DNA of 64,000 nt, taken from NCBI GenBank assembly GCA_900102235.1, contig FMVL01000006.1, positions 62,001 to 126,000 on the forward strand, given 5' to 3'. Made by a program: the position numbers and the translations under genes. Source of the stretch: Lachnospiraceae bacterium XBB2008 (lineage in GTDB: Bacteria > Bacillota > Clostridia > Lachnospirales > Lachnospiraceae). The notes below the pieces were generated by a model. It did no database searches. It was not told the DNA's origin and saw nothing but the letters and a program-made list of their open reading frames with translations. Positions 8,729 through 18,214 of this stretch are shown here, one piece after another (the first letter of the stretch is position 1; every line of letters starts with the position of its first letter).

Positions 8729-8785
8729 GCACATGAAAATACATCCATGTATTTTCGGACATGTGCTAATTCCATCCTGGAATTA
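8729..8785 (+). promoter_or_regulatory. Two adjacent hairpins after dtd
   Basis: The first is a two-part stem: GCACATG (8729-8735) with CATGTGC (8760-8766), and inside it AAAATACAT (8736-8744) with ATGTATTTT (8747-8755), with CGGA bulged. The second is TAATTCCA (8767-8774) with TGGAATTA (8778-8785). No clear U-tract follows, so a classical terminator is doubtful. They could shield mRNA ends or act as a leader for the next gene. TATAAT at 8722-8727 lies just upstream, without a good -35. Confidence 0.55.
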
Positions 8786-8813
8786 GCGACTTTATTTCCC
8801 GAAAGGATTCAGT

Positions 8814-9317
8814 ATGGAACGGAAGAGAGAAAAACAGAAAACCGCGATAACTATAGTCATGATCGTTATGGCACTTGCGATGGGAGCACTTGCTGCGATC
8901 ATCATCTCCAGGAATCCCAGGTCCAATACACCTGCTTTTCCTGTGTTCTGTGTCAGCAACATGTTTGAGGCTGTAGCCGCAGGCATTATCCTGGCTCAGG
9001 TGATCCCTTTTGAAAAGATAGGCAAGTGGGTCGAGAAGATGAGCAATGCCAAATTCCCGACATTCAGATACGTGCTCTTCAATTCGATCCTGTTCGCACT
9101 AATCAGCTCGATCATTGTGAATGCGATAGTGTGTCTGGTAAACATCATGATGGCAAGATCTTCCATTCCCGAGGGTGAAGCACCGCCGTTCATAATGATG
9201 TTCCTCAGTTCATATGCTCCGCTTATCATTCCGTCGATCATAATCTGTTATGTGATCGCGATCATTGTCACACCTCTTGTATATAAGATCCTCGGGATCA
9301 AAGCACCCCAAGAATGA
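8814..9317 (+). CDS. Hypothetical four-helix membrane protein
   Basis: This is an unrecognised 167-residue protein with four hydrophobic segments at about residues 9-30, 41-65, 85-112 and 125-158, and a positively charged N-terminus (MERKREKQK). Several short loops are basic on the predicted inner side. It resembles small DUF2798-like membrane proteins in layout only, and I do not claim that family. It is preceded by the paired hairpins and followed 18 bases later by another membrane-linked gene. Confidence 0.7.
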   Translation: MERKREKQKTAITIVMIVMALAMGALAAIIISRNPRSNTPAFPVFCVSNMFEAVAAGIILAQVIPFEKIGKWVEKMSNAKFPTFRYVLFNSILFALISSIIVNAIVCLVNIMMARSSIPEGEAPPFIMMFLSSYAPLIIPSIIICYVIAIIVTPLVYKILGIKAPQE

Positions 9318-9335
9318 TGATCAACGGTCGATGAG

Positions 9336-9962
9336 ATGAACGATGAGATGATAGTTGATGGCTTCATCTTCGGCACCGCTTCCGATGCGGAACTGGCCAG
9401 AGAGGAGGCATCCCGAATCGAATATCTTGATGCGAACATGAACTATGCCAACATCTCCAAAGTCATGCAGCTGTATGACAAGGCACTGGATACCAAGATG
9501 TTTCGCACTCCGGTCGGATGGAAGTATATGGGGAAACTCAAGGATATACTTCTTGAGAACGGTTATGTGGCAGAGGAACTGAGACCCATACCTCTTTACA
9601 GCGTGTTTGCACGCATCGAAGAAGATCACTCGGTACTTGAGCGTATACGTCCGGCCAAAAAGAAAGTCGATCCGTACAAGCGCAAGTATGCGATAGCCGT
9701 GATGGTGATAGGCATACTGCTGGTCACTGTGATAGCGATGTTTGTGATAGCCATGAAGTCGGAGACTCCGAACATGATCAATTACCGCAATGCCATCATT
9801 AATGAGTATGCCGACTGGGAACAGGATATCAAAGACAGAGAAGATGTCGTAAGGCAGAAAGAACGTGAACTCTCCATTCCTTCGCCGCTGCCTCATGAGG
9901 AACAGAAGGCGCTGGAGGAAGAGATGGAGAAGAACTCCGGAGAGGATGCGACAGATGAGTGA
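9336..9962 (+). CDS. Hypothetical single-pass membrane protein upstream of a response regulator
   Basis: This 208-residue protein has a soluble N-terminal part of about 115 residues, a basic stretch (AKKKVDPYKRK), one membrane helix at about 127-147, and a charged, Glu-rich C-terminal part of about 60 residues with a short predicted coiled coil. No kinase motifs (H-box, N, G) are seen. Its last eight bases overlap the start of the response-regulator gene, so the two are made together. It may sense or anchor for that regulator, but this is inference from position. Confidence 0.7.
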   Translation: MNDEMIVDGFIFGTASDAELAREEASRIEYLDANMNYANISKVMQLYDKALDTKMFRTPVGWKYMGKLKDILLENGYVAEELRPIPLYSVFARIEEDHSVLERIRPAKKKVDPYKRKYAIAVMVIGILLVTVIAMFVIAMKSETPNMINYRNAIINEYADWEQDIKDREDVVRQKERELSIPSPLPHEEQKALEEEMEKNSGEDATDE

Positions 9963-10629
9963 TCTGAAGATTCTTGTTGTCGATGATGAAAGTCGAATGC
10001 GTAAACTGGTCCGTGACTTTTTAGTCCGGGCCGGTTATATAGTTGTGGAAGCTGCCGACGGAATGGAGGCATGCGACCTTTTCTTTGAGACTAATGATTT
10101 CGATCTGGTCATTACCGATGTGATGATGCCCAAAATGGACGGCTGGGAACTGACCAGACAGATCAGGGAATACTCTCAGGTGCCGATAATAATGCTGACC
10201 GCCAAAGCCGAGGAACATGATGAACTGAACGGATTTGAACTTGGCGTGGATGAGTATATCTCCAAACCTTTCAGCCCCAAGATACTCGTGGCCCGGGTTG
10301 AGGCGATCCTTCGAAGGACTGCGGGAGGAGATTCGGCGGGAGTGCTCGAGACCGGCGGCATCAGGCTGGATAAAGGCGCACATCTCGTTACCATTGATGG
10401 TAACCCGATCGAACTGAGTTTCAAGGAATTCGAGCTTCTGGCCTATTTCATGGAAAATGCAGGTCTGGCTCTTTCCCGCGAGAAGATATTAAACGGTGTG
10501 TGGGATTACGATTATTTCGGAGATGAGCGCACCGTTGATACTCATGTAAAAAAACTCCGGGCCAAGATGGGTCCCAAAGGTGAACTCATCAAGACCATCT
10601 GGGGGATGGGTTATAAATTCGAGGCCTGA
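9955..10629 (+). CDS. OmpR/PhoB-family response regulator (orphan)
   Basis: This 224-residue regulator has a receiver domain with acidic pocket VVDDES, phosphoacceptor D55 in VITDVMMPKMDGW, the conserved Thr in LTAKAE and Lys in YISKPF. It is followed by a winged-helix DNA-binding domain ending in DTHVKKLRAKMG and IKTIWGMGYKFE. An upstream in-frame start at 9865 exists, but the ATG at 9955 gives the normal domain start, so I use that. No sensor kinase gene is adjacent. The kinase partner is either elsewhere or absent. Confidence 0.93.
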   Translation: MSDLKILVVDDESRMRKLVRDFLVRAGYIVVEAADGMEACDLFFETNDFDLVITDVMMPKMDGWELTRQIREYSQVPIIMLTAKAEEHDELNGFELGVDEYISKPFSPKILVARVEAILRRTAGGDSAGVLETGGIRLDKGAHLVTIDGNPIELSFKEFELLAYFMENAGLALSREKILNGVWDYDYFGDERTVDTHVKKLRAKMGPKGELIKTIWGMGYKFEA

Positions 10630-10668
10630 AGCGTTAACAAACATATTATTTCGGAGAATCGTAAAACA

Positions 10669-11322
10669 GTGAAGATAGTATTTGTAAGACACGGTGAACC
10701 CGATTACGAGCACGACTGCCTGACCGGTGAGGGCAGAAAGCAGGCAGCAGGCGTGGCAAAGAGGCTCGCCGGATATAACATAGAACGGATTTATTCGTCT
10801 CCCATGGGCAGGGCTCTGGAGACGGCTTCATATACCGCGGACGAGATCGGGATCCCGAAAGATGAGATCATTCAGCTCGATTATATGCATGAGCTCATAT
10901 GGGGCAGTCTGGACAGGGAAGAGGTATATCAGGACGGACATCCCTGGACTATCGCCGATGAGATGGTTGAGCGGAACATGGATCTGCTCGATCATGATTG
11001 GCCTTCGAATGAATATTTCATCAATAACAGAGTGACGGAATATGTCATGAAGACATCCGCAGGCATAGACACCTTGCTTAAGGACCTCGGATATGAGAGG
11101 GAAGGATTGTATTATCGTAATGTCAGGGAAAATGATGAGCAGTTTACGGTAGCTTTATTCAGCCACGGCGGATCATCGTCCGCGGCTCTTGCACATGTCC
11201 TGAACATGACGTTTCCGTATGTGTGCGCAACGATCCATTCTCCCTTTACGGGCATCACGACCCTCAGGTTCGATACGAGTCCGGGCAGCATCAGTGTTCC
11301 CTGCATCGAATATATGGACTGA
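10669..11322 (+). CDS. Histidine phosphatase family protein
   Basis: This 217-residue protein has the phosphoglycerate-mutase-like core: the phospho-histidine motif RHGE at residues 7-10, LTGEGRKQA, SSPMGRALETA and a second histidine in LFSHGG. Such enzymes dephosphorylate sugars, nucleotides or proteins; the substrate cannot be told. Translation starts at a GTG with only a distant GGAG upstream. It ends five bases before ylmH. Confidence 0.88.
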   Translation: MKIVFVRHGEPDYEHDCLTGEGRKQAAGVAKRLAGYNIERIYSSPMGRALETASYTADEIGIPKDEIIQLDYMHELIWGSLDREEVYQDGHPWTIADEMVERNMDLLDHDWPSNEYFINNRVTEYVMKTSAGIDTLLKDLGYEREGLYYRNVRENDEQFTVALFSHGGSSSAALAHVLNMTFPYVCATIHSPFTGITTLRFDTSPGSISVPCIEYMD

Positions 11323-11327
11323 GATAT

Positions 11328-12071
11328 ATGCCGGAAGAACAGACTTTAAACAGATACCGGGAACTGGCGGCCAGATCCGCACAGTCCGGTATCTATGTTT
11401 ATACGGATTTTCATTCACCCGCAGGGGCATCCCTCGCTTACAGGATCACGGACGAAAGAAACGTGAAGATGTGGGGAGGTGCCGAAACCTGCGAGCGTGT
11501 GATCGTGCGCTTCGGCGATCCGGAGGATATCGGATACGAAGAGGGGTTCCCGATTTCCGTGATCCGCATTTTCCCGAAACAGGCTAAGTATGCGGATGCT
11601 CTGACTCACAGGGATTTCCTCGGTGCACTTATGAATCTCGGGCTTGAAAGGGACGTGATCGGGGATATATATGTCTGTGACAATGAAGCATATGTATTTG
11701 TGTGTGAAAGGATCGCCGGATACATAACCGATGAACTCACACAGGTAAAGCATACACCCGTCAGATGCGAGATCACGGATGCCGTACCCGAAGAAGCAAG
11801 ACCGAAACTCAAGGAAGAGTCGGTCACGGTTTCGTCTCCAAGGCTGGACGGGATAATAGCCAGAGCATATCATATGTCCAGGAGCGAAGCGAAATCCCTT
11901 TTTAATTCCGAGGAAGTATTCATAAACGGCCGTCTGTGCGCAAACCCGTTCCATGAACCAGCGGAAGGGGATGTGATAAGCGTCCGCGGACACGGCAAGA
12001 TGATATACGACGGAGTCGCTCGCAGGACCTCGAAGGACAGATTCGCAGTCATCATCAGGAAATACACATGA
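11328..12071 (+). CDS. ylmH: YlmH-type S4-domain RNA-binding protein
   Basis: This 247-residue protein has the YlmH layout: a mixed N-terminal domain, the middle segment DFLGALMNLGLERDVIGDIYV, and a C-terminal S4 domain at about residues 165-235 with RLDGIIARAYHMSRSEAKSLF and VFINGRLC. YlmH of B. subtilis has been linked to ribosome-associated quality control through its S4 domain. Here the gene is away from the usual ylm/divIVA cluster. It overlaps the next gene by four bases (ATGA), so it is translationally coupled to a ribosome-binding GTPase. The ATG at 11328 is preferred to 11223, which would lie inside the preceding gene. Confidence 0.88.
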   Translation: MPEEQTLNRYRELAARSAQSGIYVYTDFHSPAGASLAYRITDERNVKMWGGAETCERVIVRFGDPEDIGYEEGFPISVIRIFPKQAKYADALTHRDFLGALMNLGLERDVIGDIYVCDNEAYVFVCERIAGYITDELTQVKHTPVRCEITDAVPEEARPKLKEESVTVSSPRLDGIIARAYHMSRSEAKSLFNSEEVFINGRLCANPFHEPAEGDVISVRGHGKMIYDGVARRTSKDRFAVIIRKYT

Positions 12072-14758
12072 AACTGAGCATAGGAATCCTCGCACACGTA
12101 GATGCGGGCAAAACCACATTAACGGAGAGCATGTTATACCTGACCGGAATGATCAGGTCTCAGGGACGCGTGGATAACGGCGATGCGTTCCTTGATACCG
12201 AAGCTCTGGAGAAAAAGCGCGGAGTCACGATCTATTCCAAACAGGCGATGATAGACCTTGCAGCTGATGATCCGCTTAATCTGTCCGGGGAGGATGTACG
12301 GATCACGATGATCGACACACCCGGTCATACTGATTTCGTGGCAGAGGCGGAGCGTGCTCTGTCAGTGCTGGATCTTGCGGTACTTCTGATAAGTGCATCG
12401 GACGGCGTTACCGATATCACCCGTAAACTCGTTCATATGCTGGGCGAATACAGGGTTCCGTATGTCATATTCGTGAACAAGATGGATATGAGTACGCGAA
12501 GTGCCAAAGACATATCGGAGGAACTCATGCGCAAGCTCGGACCGGGTGCCATACCTGTAAAACCCGGATCTGAAAACGATGCTCAGGTCACCGAGAGCAT
12601 AGCGGCTCTGAGTGAAAAGACCATAGAGAGATACCTGTCGGATGAAACGCTTGCAGACAGTGATATCACGGAACTGATCTGTTCCGGGACATTCCATCCC
12701 GTACTGTTCGGATCGGCGCTTAAGAATGAGGGAGCCGACGACCTGATCAGGCTCATCACGAGATGGCTTCCCGACACCTCCTCCGCATACAGAAAGACTA
12801 CCTCCGCAAAGGTTTTCAAGATCGCCTGTGAGCAGGGACACAAACTGAGCTTCATAAAGGTGACCGGAGGAAAGATAAGTGTCCGTGATACTTTGCCGGA
12901 CGCACGGTGCGCCGATGACAAGGTAACGCAGATCAGGATATATAACGGCGGAAAATATACGACGACTGACTGCGCCGAAGCAGGAGATGTTGTGGTGCTC
13001 ACCGGGATCGAGCATTCCTTTGCCGGAATGGGCATCGGTGAGGAGCTCGATGATGAAACGCACATCAACCGTCCGGTGCTCAGGTACAGGATGATACTTC
13101 CGGATGATGTTCCGGTAAGGACTTTCATGCCGAAACTCAACGAACTGGCGGCAGAAGATCCGCTTCTGGACATCAGCGCTTCGGGTGATGTGATAAGTCT
13201 CTCCGTGATGGGAGAATTCCAGCTTGAGATCCTCTCATCCGTTATCGAAGAGAGGTTCGGAGTGAAGGTGTCATTCGACAGCGGGGAGATCATCTATAAG
13301 GAGACCATAGCGGATGCGGTGATGGGATTCGGTCATTTCGAACCCTTAAGACATTATGCCGAAGTACAGCTCCTGATGGAGCCGCTGCCGGCAGGAAGCG
13401 GGATAGAAGTCGCAAGCTTTGTGAGCGTCGATGACTTGAGCATTAACTGGCAGAAGAATATCATGTCGACCATATTAAACGATCTGCCGACCGGAGTCCT
13501 GACGGATTCCGTGCTTACCGATATAAGATTTACGATTGCCGGCGGCAGATCTCATATCAAACATACGGAAGGCGGAGATTTCAGGGAAGCGGTAAGACGT
13601 GCCGTCAGACAGGGCCTTATGAAGGCTGATTCCGTTCTTCTCGAACCCTATTATGAATTCGTGATCACTCTGCCCGCCGACTCTCTGGGCAGGGCCATGA
13701 ATGATATCGGCATGATGAACGGTACCGCTTCTATAGAGGAGCAGGATGAGGAGGCAGCCGTTCTCGCCGGAACCGCTCCTGCCGTTAAACTTATCAATTA
13801 TCAGAGCATCCTTACTTCTTATACCGCCGGAAAAGGACATATCGATCTGTCTTTTGCAGGATACAGACCCTGCAGTGCCGAATACACTCAGGCTGTCATG
13901 GATGAAAAAGCTTACGACCCCGATTCCGATACCGGATCACCTTCGGGAAGCGTGTTTGTATCACACGGTGCGGGTGAATACGTTCCCTGGTATGAAGCAG
14001 AGGCACGCATGCATATCCCGAGCCGTGAGACCGAACTGATATGGGGTGAAAGCGAAACGGAAGAAGAACAGCTTGAAAAAGAAGCCGACCTTAAGCGGAG
14101 GATAGCAGAGAGCCGGGGCGATGCGGATAGCCTCGGTGTACGCCTCGGGTCGATGGGGACCGATGAGATAGACGAGATCATCAACAGGACTTCTCATGCC
14201 AATTCCGGATCAAGAAAAGGAAATACCAAAAGGGTATATCACGAAAGGCGGGTGATCTCTTCGGCCTCTCATTCCGGCAGAACCGCGAAAAATCCTTCCG
14301 CAGGCAAAAAGGGGCGTCCGAAATATCTTCTGGTCGATGCGTATAATATTATACATGCCTGGGATGATCTTAAGAACCTGCTCTCAGACAGCATATACGA
14401 TATGGACGGAGCCAAATACCGCCTCCTGGATATCCTTTCCGAGTACCGCGTGTTAAAGGAGTGTGAGGTGATCGCCGTATTTGATGCATATAAAGTCAAA
14501 GGACATGTCACGGAGAAATTTGACTATATGGGTGTACATGTGGTCTACACCAGAGAAGCCGAAACGGCAGACCAGTATATAGCCCGTTTTACGGTGATCA
14601 ATTCCAGAGAACTGGATATCACCGTCGCTACTTCGGACGGCCTGGTCCAGCTTATCATCCTGGGAGAGAATGCCAAACTCATGTCTGCGGGCGAACTTCT
14701 AGAAGATGTGAAGACAACCCGAGAGATGTCTGTTGGACATTTGTTGGACAGGCATTGA
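12068..14758 (+). CDS. TetM-like ribosomal GTPase fused to a YacP/Rae1-like NYN endoribonuclease
   Basis: This 896-residue protein has an EF-G/TetM-like translational GTPase at about residues 1-650: G1 AHVDAGKTT (9-17), G3 DTPGHTDF (from 83) with the catalytic-type His87, and G4 NKMD (137-140), followed by EF-G-like domains. After a charged, low-complexity linker (about 660-745) comes a NYN domain at about 750-885, with LLVDAYNIIHAWDDL, VIAVFDAY, ETADQYIA and TSDGLVQ. That text matches YacP, known in B. subtilis as Rae1, which cuts mRNA in the ribosomal A site. A true tetracycline-protection protein is near 640 residues and has no nuclease. I infer a ribosome-rescue role. It overlaps ylmH by four bases. 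Confidence 0.9.
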   Translation: MKLSIGILAHVDAGKTTLTESMLYLTGMIRSQGRVDNGDAFLDTEALEKKRGVTIYSKQAMIDLAADDPLNLSGEDVRITMIDTPGHTDFVAEAERALSVLDLAVLLISASDGVTDITRKLVHMLGEYRVPYVIFVNKMDMSTRSAKDISEELMRKLGPGAIPVKPGSENDAQVTESIAALSEKTIERYLSDETLADSDITELICSGTFHPVLFGSALKNEGADDLIRLITRWLPDTSSAYRKTTSAKVFKIACEQGHKLSFIKVTGGKISVRDTLPDARCADDKVTQIRIYNGGKYTTTDCAEAGDVVVLTGIEHSFAGMGIGEELDDETHINRPVLRYRMILPDDVPVRTFMPKLNELAAEDPLLDISASGDVISLSVMGEFQLEILSSVIEERFGVKVSFDSGEIIYKETIADAVMGFGHFEPLRHYAEVQLLMEPLPAGSGIEVASFVSVDDLSINWQKNIMSTILNDLPTGVLTDSVLTDIRFTIAGGRSHIKHTEGGDFREAVRRAVRQGLMKADSVLLEPYYEFVITLPADSLGRAMNDIGMMNGTASIEEQDEEAAVLAGTAPAVKLINYQSILTSYTAGKGHIDLSFAGYRPCSAEYTQAVMDEKAYDPDSDTGSPSGSVFVSHGAGEYVPWYEAEARMHIPSRETELIWGESETEEEQLEKEADLKRRIAESRGDADSLGVRLGSMGTDEIDEIINRTSHANSGSRKGNTKRVYHERRVISSASHSGRTAKNPSAGKKGRPKYLLVDAYNIIHAWDDLKNLLSDSIYDMDGAKYRLLDILSEYRVLKECEVIAVFDAYKVKGHVTEKFDYMGVHVVYTREAETADQYIARFTVINSRELDITVATSDGLVQLIILGENAKLMSAGELLEDVKTTREMSVGHLLDRH
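14731..14752 (+). repeat. 22-base element with a doubled TGTTGGACA, copy 1
   Basis: TGTTGGACA-TT-TGTTGGACA-GG lies inside the last codons of the GTPase gene. The identical 22 bases occur at 46234-46255. The half-sites are 11 bases apart, one helical turn. Confidence 0.7.
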
Positions 14759-14822
14759 CTATAATATATAAGTTAAATCATGATATGCAGTTATTGCGGA
14801 TGTAATGTATAATCATCTGTAT

Positions 14823-14883
14823 GAAGAACTTTGATTATGAAGAACTTTGATTATGAAGAACTTTGATTATGAAGAACTTTGAT
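14823..14883 (+). repeat. Tandem repeat of a 16-base unit
   Basis: The unit GAAGAACTTTGATTAT occurs three times in full (from 14823, 14839 and 14855) and a fourth time without its last three bases (14871-14883). It fills most of the spacer between the GTPase gene and the chemoreceptor. The unit is not a multiple of three and no gene spans it. Slippage could change the leader length of the chemoreceptor mRNA. Confidence 0.9.
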
Positions 14884-14939
14884 CAAGATGTTATTCCCCG
14901 ACAAAAAAGGAGAACAAATCATAGAAGGAGATATAAACC

Positions 14940-16955
14940 ATGAAGGCTACTAAAAGAAAATCGCTCAAAAAGTCGTTGCTTACCAGCATCGTGATCTGGG
15001 TGGCGATCATGATCGTTATCATCACTCAGATAAGTATCAAGCTGGCATCCGACAACATCCAGTCTCTCATGAATAACATTCTTGCAAGGGAATCCGCAAC
15101 CTATGCAAATGAGATCCAGAGCTGGTGGAACAGCATTGAAGACAGGGTAGGTCAGACAGCCGACGTCATGAGGAATACCCCTGAACTGTCATATGATGAT
15201 GCGCTTACGATGCTGCTGAGTCTTACCAAACTCGATCCGGACTCTCAGGATATTTATCTTGCATACGGAGATACCGGCAAGTTCCTTGACGGATCGGGCT
15301 GGGTTCCGGATGATACATTTGTATTCACGGACAGACCCTGGTATACAGGCGCGATAGCACAGAAGGGTGAGATCTTTTCTTCGGAACCCTATGTTGATGC
15401 ATCGACCGGTAAGACCTGTCTGGCATGCTCGATAATGGTGACTGATAATGTGGTATTGTCCAGTGATATCAACTTCGATAAAGTGGCCGAAATGGTAGCC
15501 GGATTTGAATCCCTTTCACCGGAAGCCGGATTCTATATCCTCAATAAGGAGACCAAAGACGTTCTGATCAGCAATAACGCAGACTGTGTCGGACAGAATC
15601 TGGCATCTGCATCCGATCCCGTACTTGCAGGTCTTGCACCGATATTTGATTCATTGAATAAGGACATCAATACCGACGGAAGCAAGGTTATCACGGCTAA
15701 GACCTCAGCCGGTTCAAAGATGTTTACCGCAACCGATATCGAAGGCACTTCATGGACAGTGGTCAGTGCGGTTCCCTCATCCCTGCTCAGCCAGAGCATC
15801 CTGAAGGTAATGTATGTCACTTTTGCAAGCGCGATCATTTTGCTGGCCATCCTGTTTGCAGCCATGTATTTTGTGCTCAACAAAGCACTCAATCCAGTTG
15901 CTACCATCACCGAGCGCATCACGGATATCAGCAAGGGTGATTTCACCGTTCAGATCACTCCCGAGGGAAACAATGAGATCACTACACTGGCGGAAAGCCT
16001 GAACGAATACATTGAGAAGATGCGGACTACGCTGAACAGCCTGTCCAGCATCTCCGGACAGATGAATACCCGCGCCGGAGAATGCTTCAACATCTCACAT
16101 GTTCTCTCTGACGCAAACAACAATCAGGGTGAATCGATAGAGCAGCTCAACAATACGCTTAACCAGATGAACTACTCGATCGAGGAAGTCGCTTCGGGAG
16201 CTACGCAGCTTGCAGATACTTCGAGCCAGCTGGCAAGAAGTGCGGAAGATGTTAAGGCTCTTTGTACCGAAACTCTGAATGCTTCAGCCAAAGGCCGCGA
16301 AGAGATGGTGGGCATGACCAAGAATGTCAGCACACTCAGCGAGACGATCAGCGAACTGACCAAACTCATCAGTGAGACTGCAGAGACTGTTCAGGAGATC
16401 ACCGGTATCACGGATACGATCAATGCCATATCCAGCCAGACCAACCTGCTGTCTCTCAATGCATCGATCGAGGCTGCAAGAGCAGGAGAGATGGGCAAGG
16501 GATTTGCGGTAGTTGCTACTGAGGTAGGCGTGCTTGCAGGACAGTCATCGCAGGCTACGGAAACCATCCGCAGACTGGTTGACGGCATCACCAAGAATAT
16601 CTCCGATATCAATACCAAGGCCGAGATATGTGTAAGCGACATGGAGGCTTGTATTAAAGCCGTTTCGGGCGCGAATGAATCTTTCGATAAGATCTACGGA
16701 GACGTTGCCAAGGCTACAGACGGTATCACTGAGATCGCTGACGGCATCGGCAGGATCAATAACGTGGCATCCAACAATGCGACTACGACTCAGGAACAGG
16801 CATCCAACATAAATCAGGTTCTGGAACTGAGCAACACGATAGTTTCCGAGAACGGAAAACTCCGCACCGAGACAGAGAACATAACCAGCATCTCGGAGAA
16901 CTTAAACCAGTATTCGGACGAGATCAATTCGGATCTTTCGCAGTATACGGTTTAG
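14940..16955 (+). CDS. Methyl-accepting chemotaxis protein
   Basis: This 671-residue chemoreceptor has a membrane helix at about 13-35, an extracellular double-Cache-like sensor (about 40-280, with [20 protein letters not shown]), a second helix at about 290-313, a HAMP domain (about 314-366) and a long cytoplasmic signalling coiled coil. The hairpin tip that binds CheA/CheW is present: [20 protein letters not shown] and [11 protein letters not shown]. Cache ligands are usually amino acids or organic acids; none is predictable here. AAGGAG at 14925-14930 supports the start. No chemotaxis genes are nearby. Confidence 0.95.
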   Translation: MKATKRKSLKKSLLTSIVIWVAIMIVIITQISIKLASDNIQSLMNNILARESATYANEIQSWWNSIEDRVGQTADVMRNTPELSYDDALTMLLSLTKLDPDSQDIYLAYGDTGKFLDGSGWVPDDTFVFTDRPWYTGAIAQKGEIFSSEPYVDASTGKTCLACSIMVTDNVVLSSDINFDKVAEMVAGFESLSPEAGFYILNKETKDVLISNNADCVGQNLASASDPVLAGLAPIFDSLNKDINTDGSKVITAKTSAGSKMFTATDIEGTSWTVVSAVPSSLLSQSILKVMYVTFASAIILLAILFAAMYFVLNKALNPVATITERITDISKGDFTVQITPEGNNEITTLAESLNEYIEKMRTTLNSLSSISGQMNTRAGECFNISHVLSDANNNQGESIEQLNNTLNQMNYSIEEVASGATQLADTSSQLARSAEDVKALCTETLNASAKGREEMVGMTKNVSTLSETISELTKLISETAETVQEITGITDTINAISSQTNLLSLNASIEAARAGEMGKGFAVVATEVGVLAGQSSQATETIRRLVDGITKNISDINTKAEICVSDMEACIKAVSGANESFDKIYGDVAKATDGITEIADGIGRINNVASNNATTTQEQASNINQVLELSNTIVSENGKLRTETENITSISENLNQYSDEINSDLSQYTV

Positions 16956-16992
16956 TTCTCCGGAGCTTAAAGTGCAGCGGTGCCAAGAAACG

Positions 16993-18009
16993 TTACTTCT
17001 TAAATGAGGTTTTTGCGTTTTCGAGTGCCTCTATGACATGGTCACACCAGGCATCAAATTCTGGATCATCCTGTTGAAATTCGGGATGGTCCAGAATATA
17101 TTTTACGGTCATTTTTATTCCCTGATCCGCTGATATCTCTGCTTTGAAATCGGGGACGAGTTTCTTTACTTTGCTGTTATCGAATACCACGGAATTGGAC
17201 TTATCGCCTATGAGGCTTCCGGTAAAGTCATAGTCGCCCAGATCGGCCAGAGTTTCGGAAGCGATATAGTAGGGATGAAGTTCGGTTCCGAGTGCTTCGG
17301 CTATCGATCTGTATATGCAGTTCCAGCTTACACTCTCGTCCGAGGTGATCTGGAAAGCTTCGCCTATAGCGGCGGGATTACCTATCAGGCCGACATATGC
17401 TTTTGCAAAATCGGAGTTATGCGTGATCGTCCAGAGAGATGTTCCGTCACCGTGGATGATGACTTTTTTGCCCTCCATGATCCGCTTTACTACCTGCCAG
17501 CTTCCACCGTTTCCGTGTACTCCGAGCGGTACGCTTCTTTCGTCATAGGTATGACTGGGTCTGACGATCGTCACCGGGAATCCGTCTTTTTCATATCTTT
17601 CCATCAGATAATCTTCACACGCGATCTTGTTTCTCGAATACTCCCAATAAGGGTTGACGAGAGGAGTTTCCTCTGTGATCACATAGCCTTTCGGAGGCTT
17701 CTCGTATGCGGAAGCGGAACTGATATATATGAACTGTCCGGTCTTGTCCTTAAACAGTCTGTAGTCGCGCTCAAGCTGTGCCGGAACAAAGCCGATGAAC
17801 TCACCGACGCAGTCGAAAGTCATCCCTTCGAGTTTCCTGCGTGTATCTTCTTCATCATTGATATCCGCGATGATCGTTTTCACGTTATCCGGCAGGTCGG
17901 TGTTTCTGTTTCCTCTGTTTAAGAGATACAGTTCATCACCTCTTGATGCCAGAAGTCTGGTGATCGCCATGCTGATAGTTCCTGTACCGCCGATAAATAG
18001 GATTTTCAT
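16993..18009 (-). CDS. NAD-dependent epimerase/dehydratase family protein
   Basis: This 338-residue extended short-chain dehydrogenase begins with the nucleotide-binding GGTGTIS loop at residues 7-13. It has the catalytic Tyr/Lys in YSRNKIACEDYL, and the preceding serine region SSASAY. VRPSHTYDERSVPLGV and LIGDKSNSVVFDNSKVKKLVPDF are typical of the group that includes chloroplast CSP41-like proteins and sugar-nucleotide epimerases. The substrate is unknown. It is transcribed away from the next gene across a 205-base spacer, so the two may share control. Confidence 0.87.
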   Translation of the reverse strand: MKILFIGGTGTISMAITRLLASRGDELYLLNRGNRNTDLPDNVKTIIADINDEEDTRRKLEGMTFDCVGEFIGFVPAQLERDYRLFKDKTGQFIYISSASAYEKPPKGYVITEETPLVNPYWEYSRNKIACEDYLMERYEKDGFPVTIVRPSHTYDERSVPLGVHGNGGSWQVVKRIMEGKKVIIHGDGTSLWTITHNSDFAKAYVGLIGNPAAIGEAFQITSDESVSWNCIYRSIAEALGTELHPYYIASETLADLGDYDFTGSLIGDKSNSVVFDNSKVKKLVPDFKAEISADQGIKMTVKYILDHPEFQQDDPEFDAWCDHVIEALENAKTSFKK

Positions 18010-18214
18010 ATTTGATTACCTCCGTTTGAATGAATATTGGTTTAACGTTACCGTTTCCCTGTATGAAAAGTACCATGACTATAGTCACGATTCAATGCCG
18101 TGAGTGTCTGATTAGAGATTTTTAATATTTTTTTGATCAAAAGTTATATTTTTAATCTGAATGAAGTGGTATTGTGTACGTATGTTTTGATTCTAACATG
18201 AAAGGAGTCTGTAA

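Noticed and set aside
12068-14758. Tetracycline resistance gene
   Set aside because: The GTPase resembles TetM, but the fused nuclease, greater length and coupling to ylmH make resistance unlikely.
14755-14813. Sigma-D type promoter for the chemoreceptor
   Set aside because: TAAA and GCGGATGT are present, but the spacing is 18 and the -10 has two mismatches.
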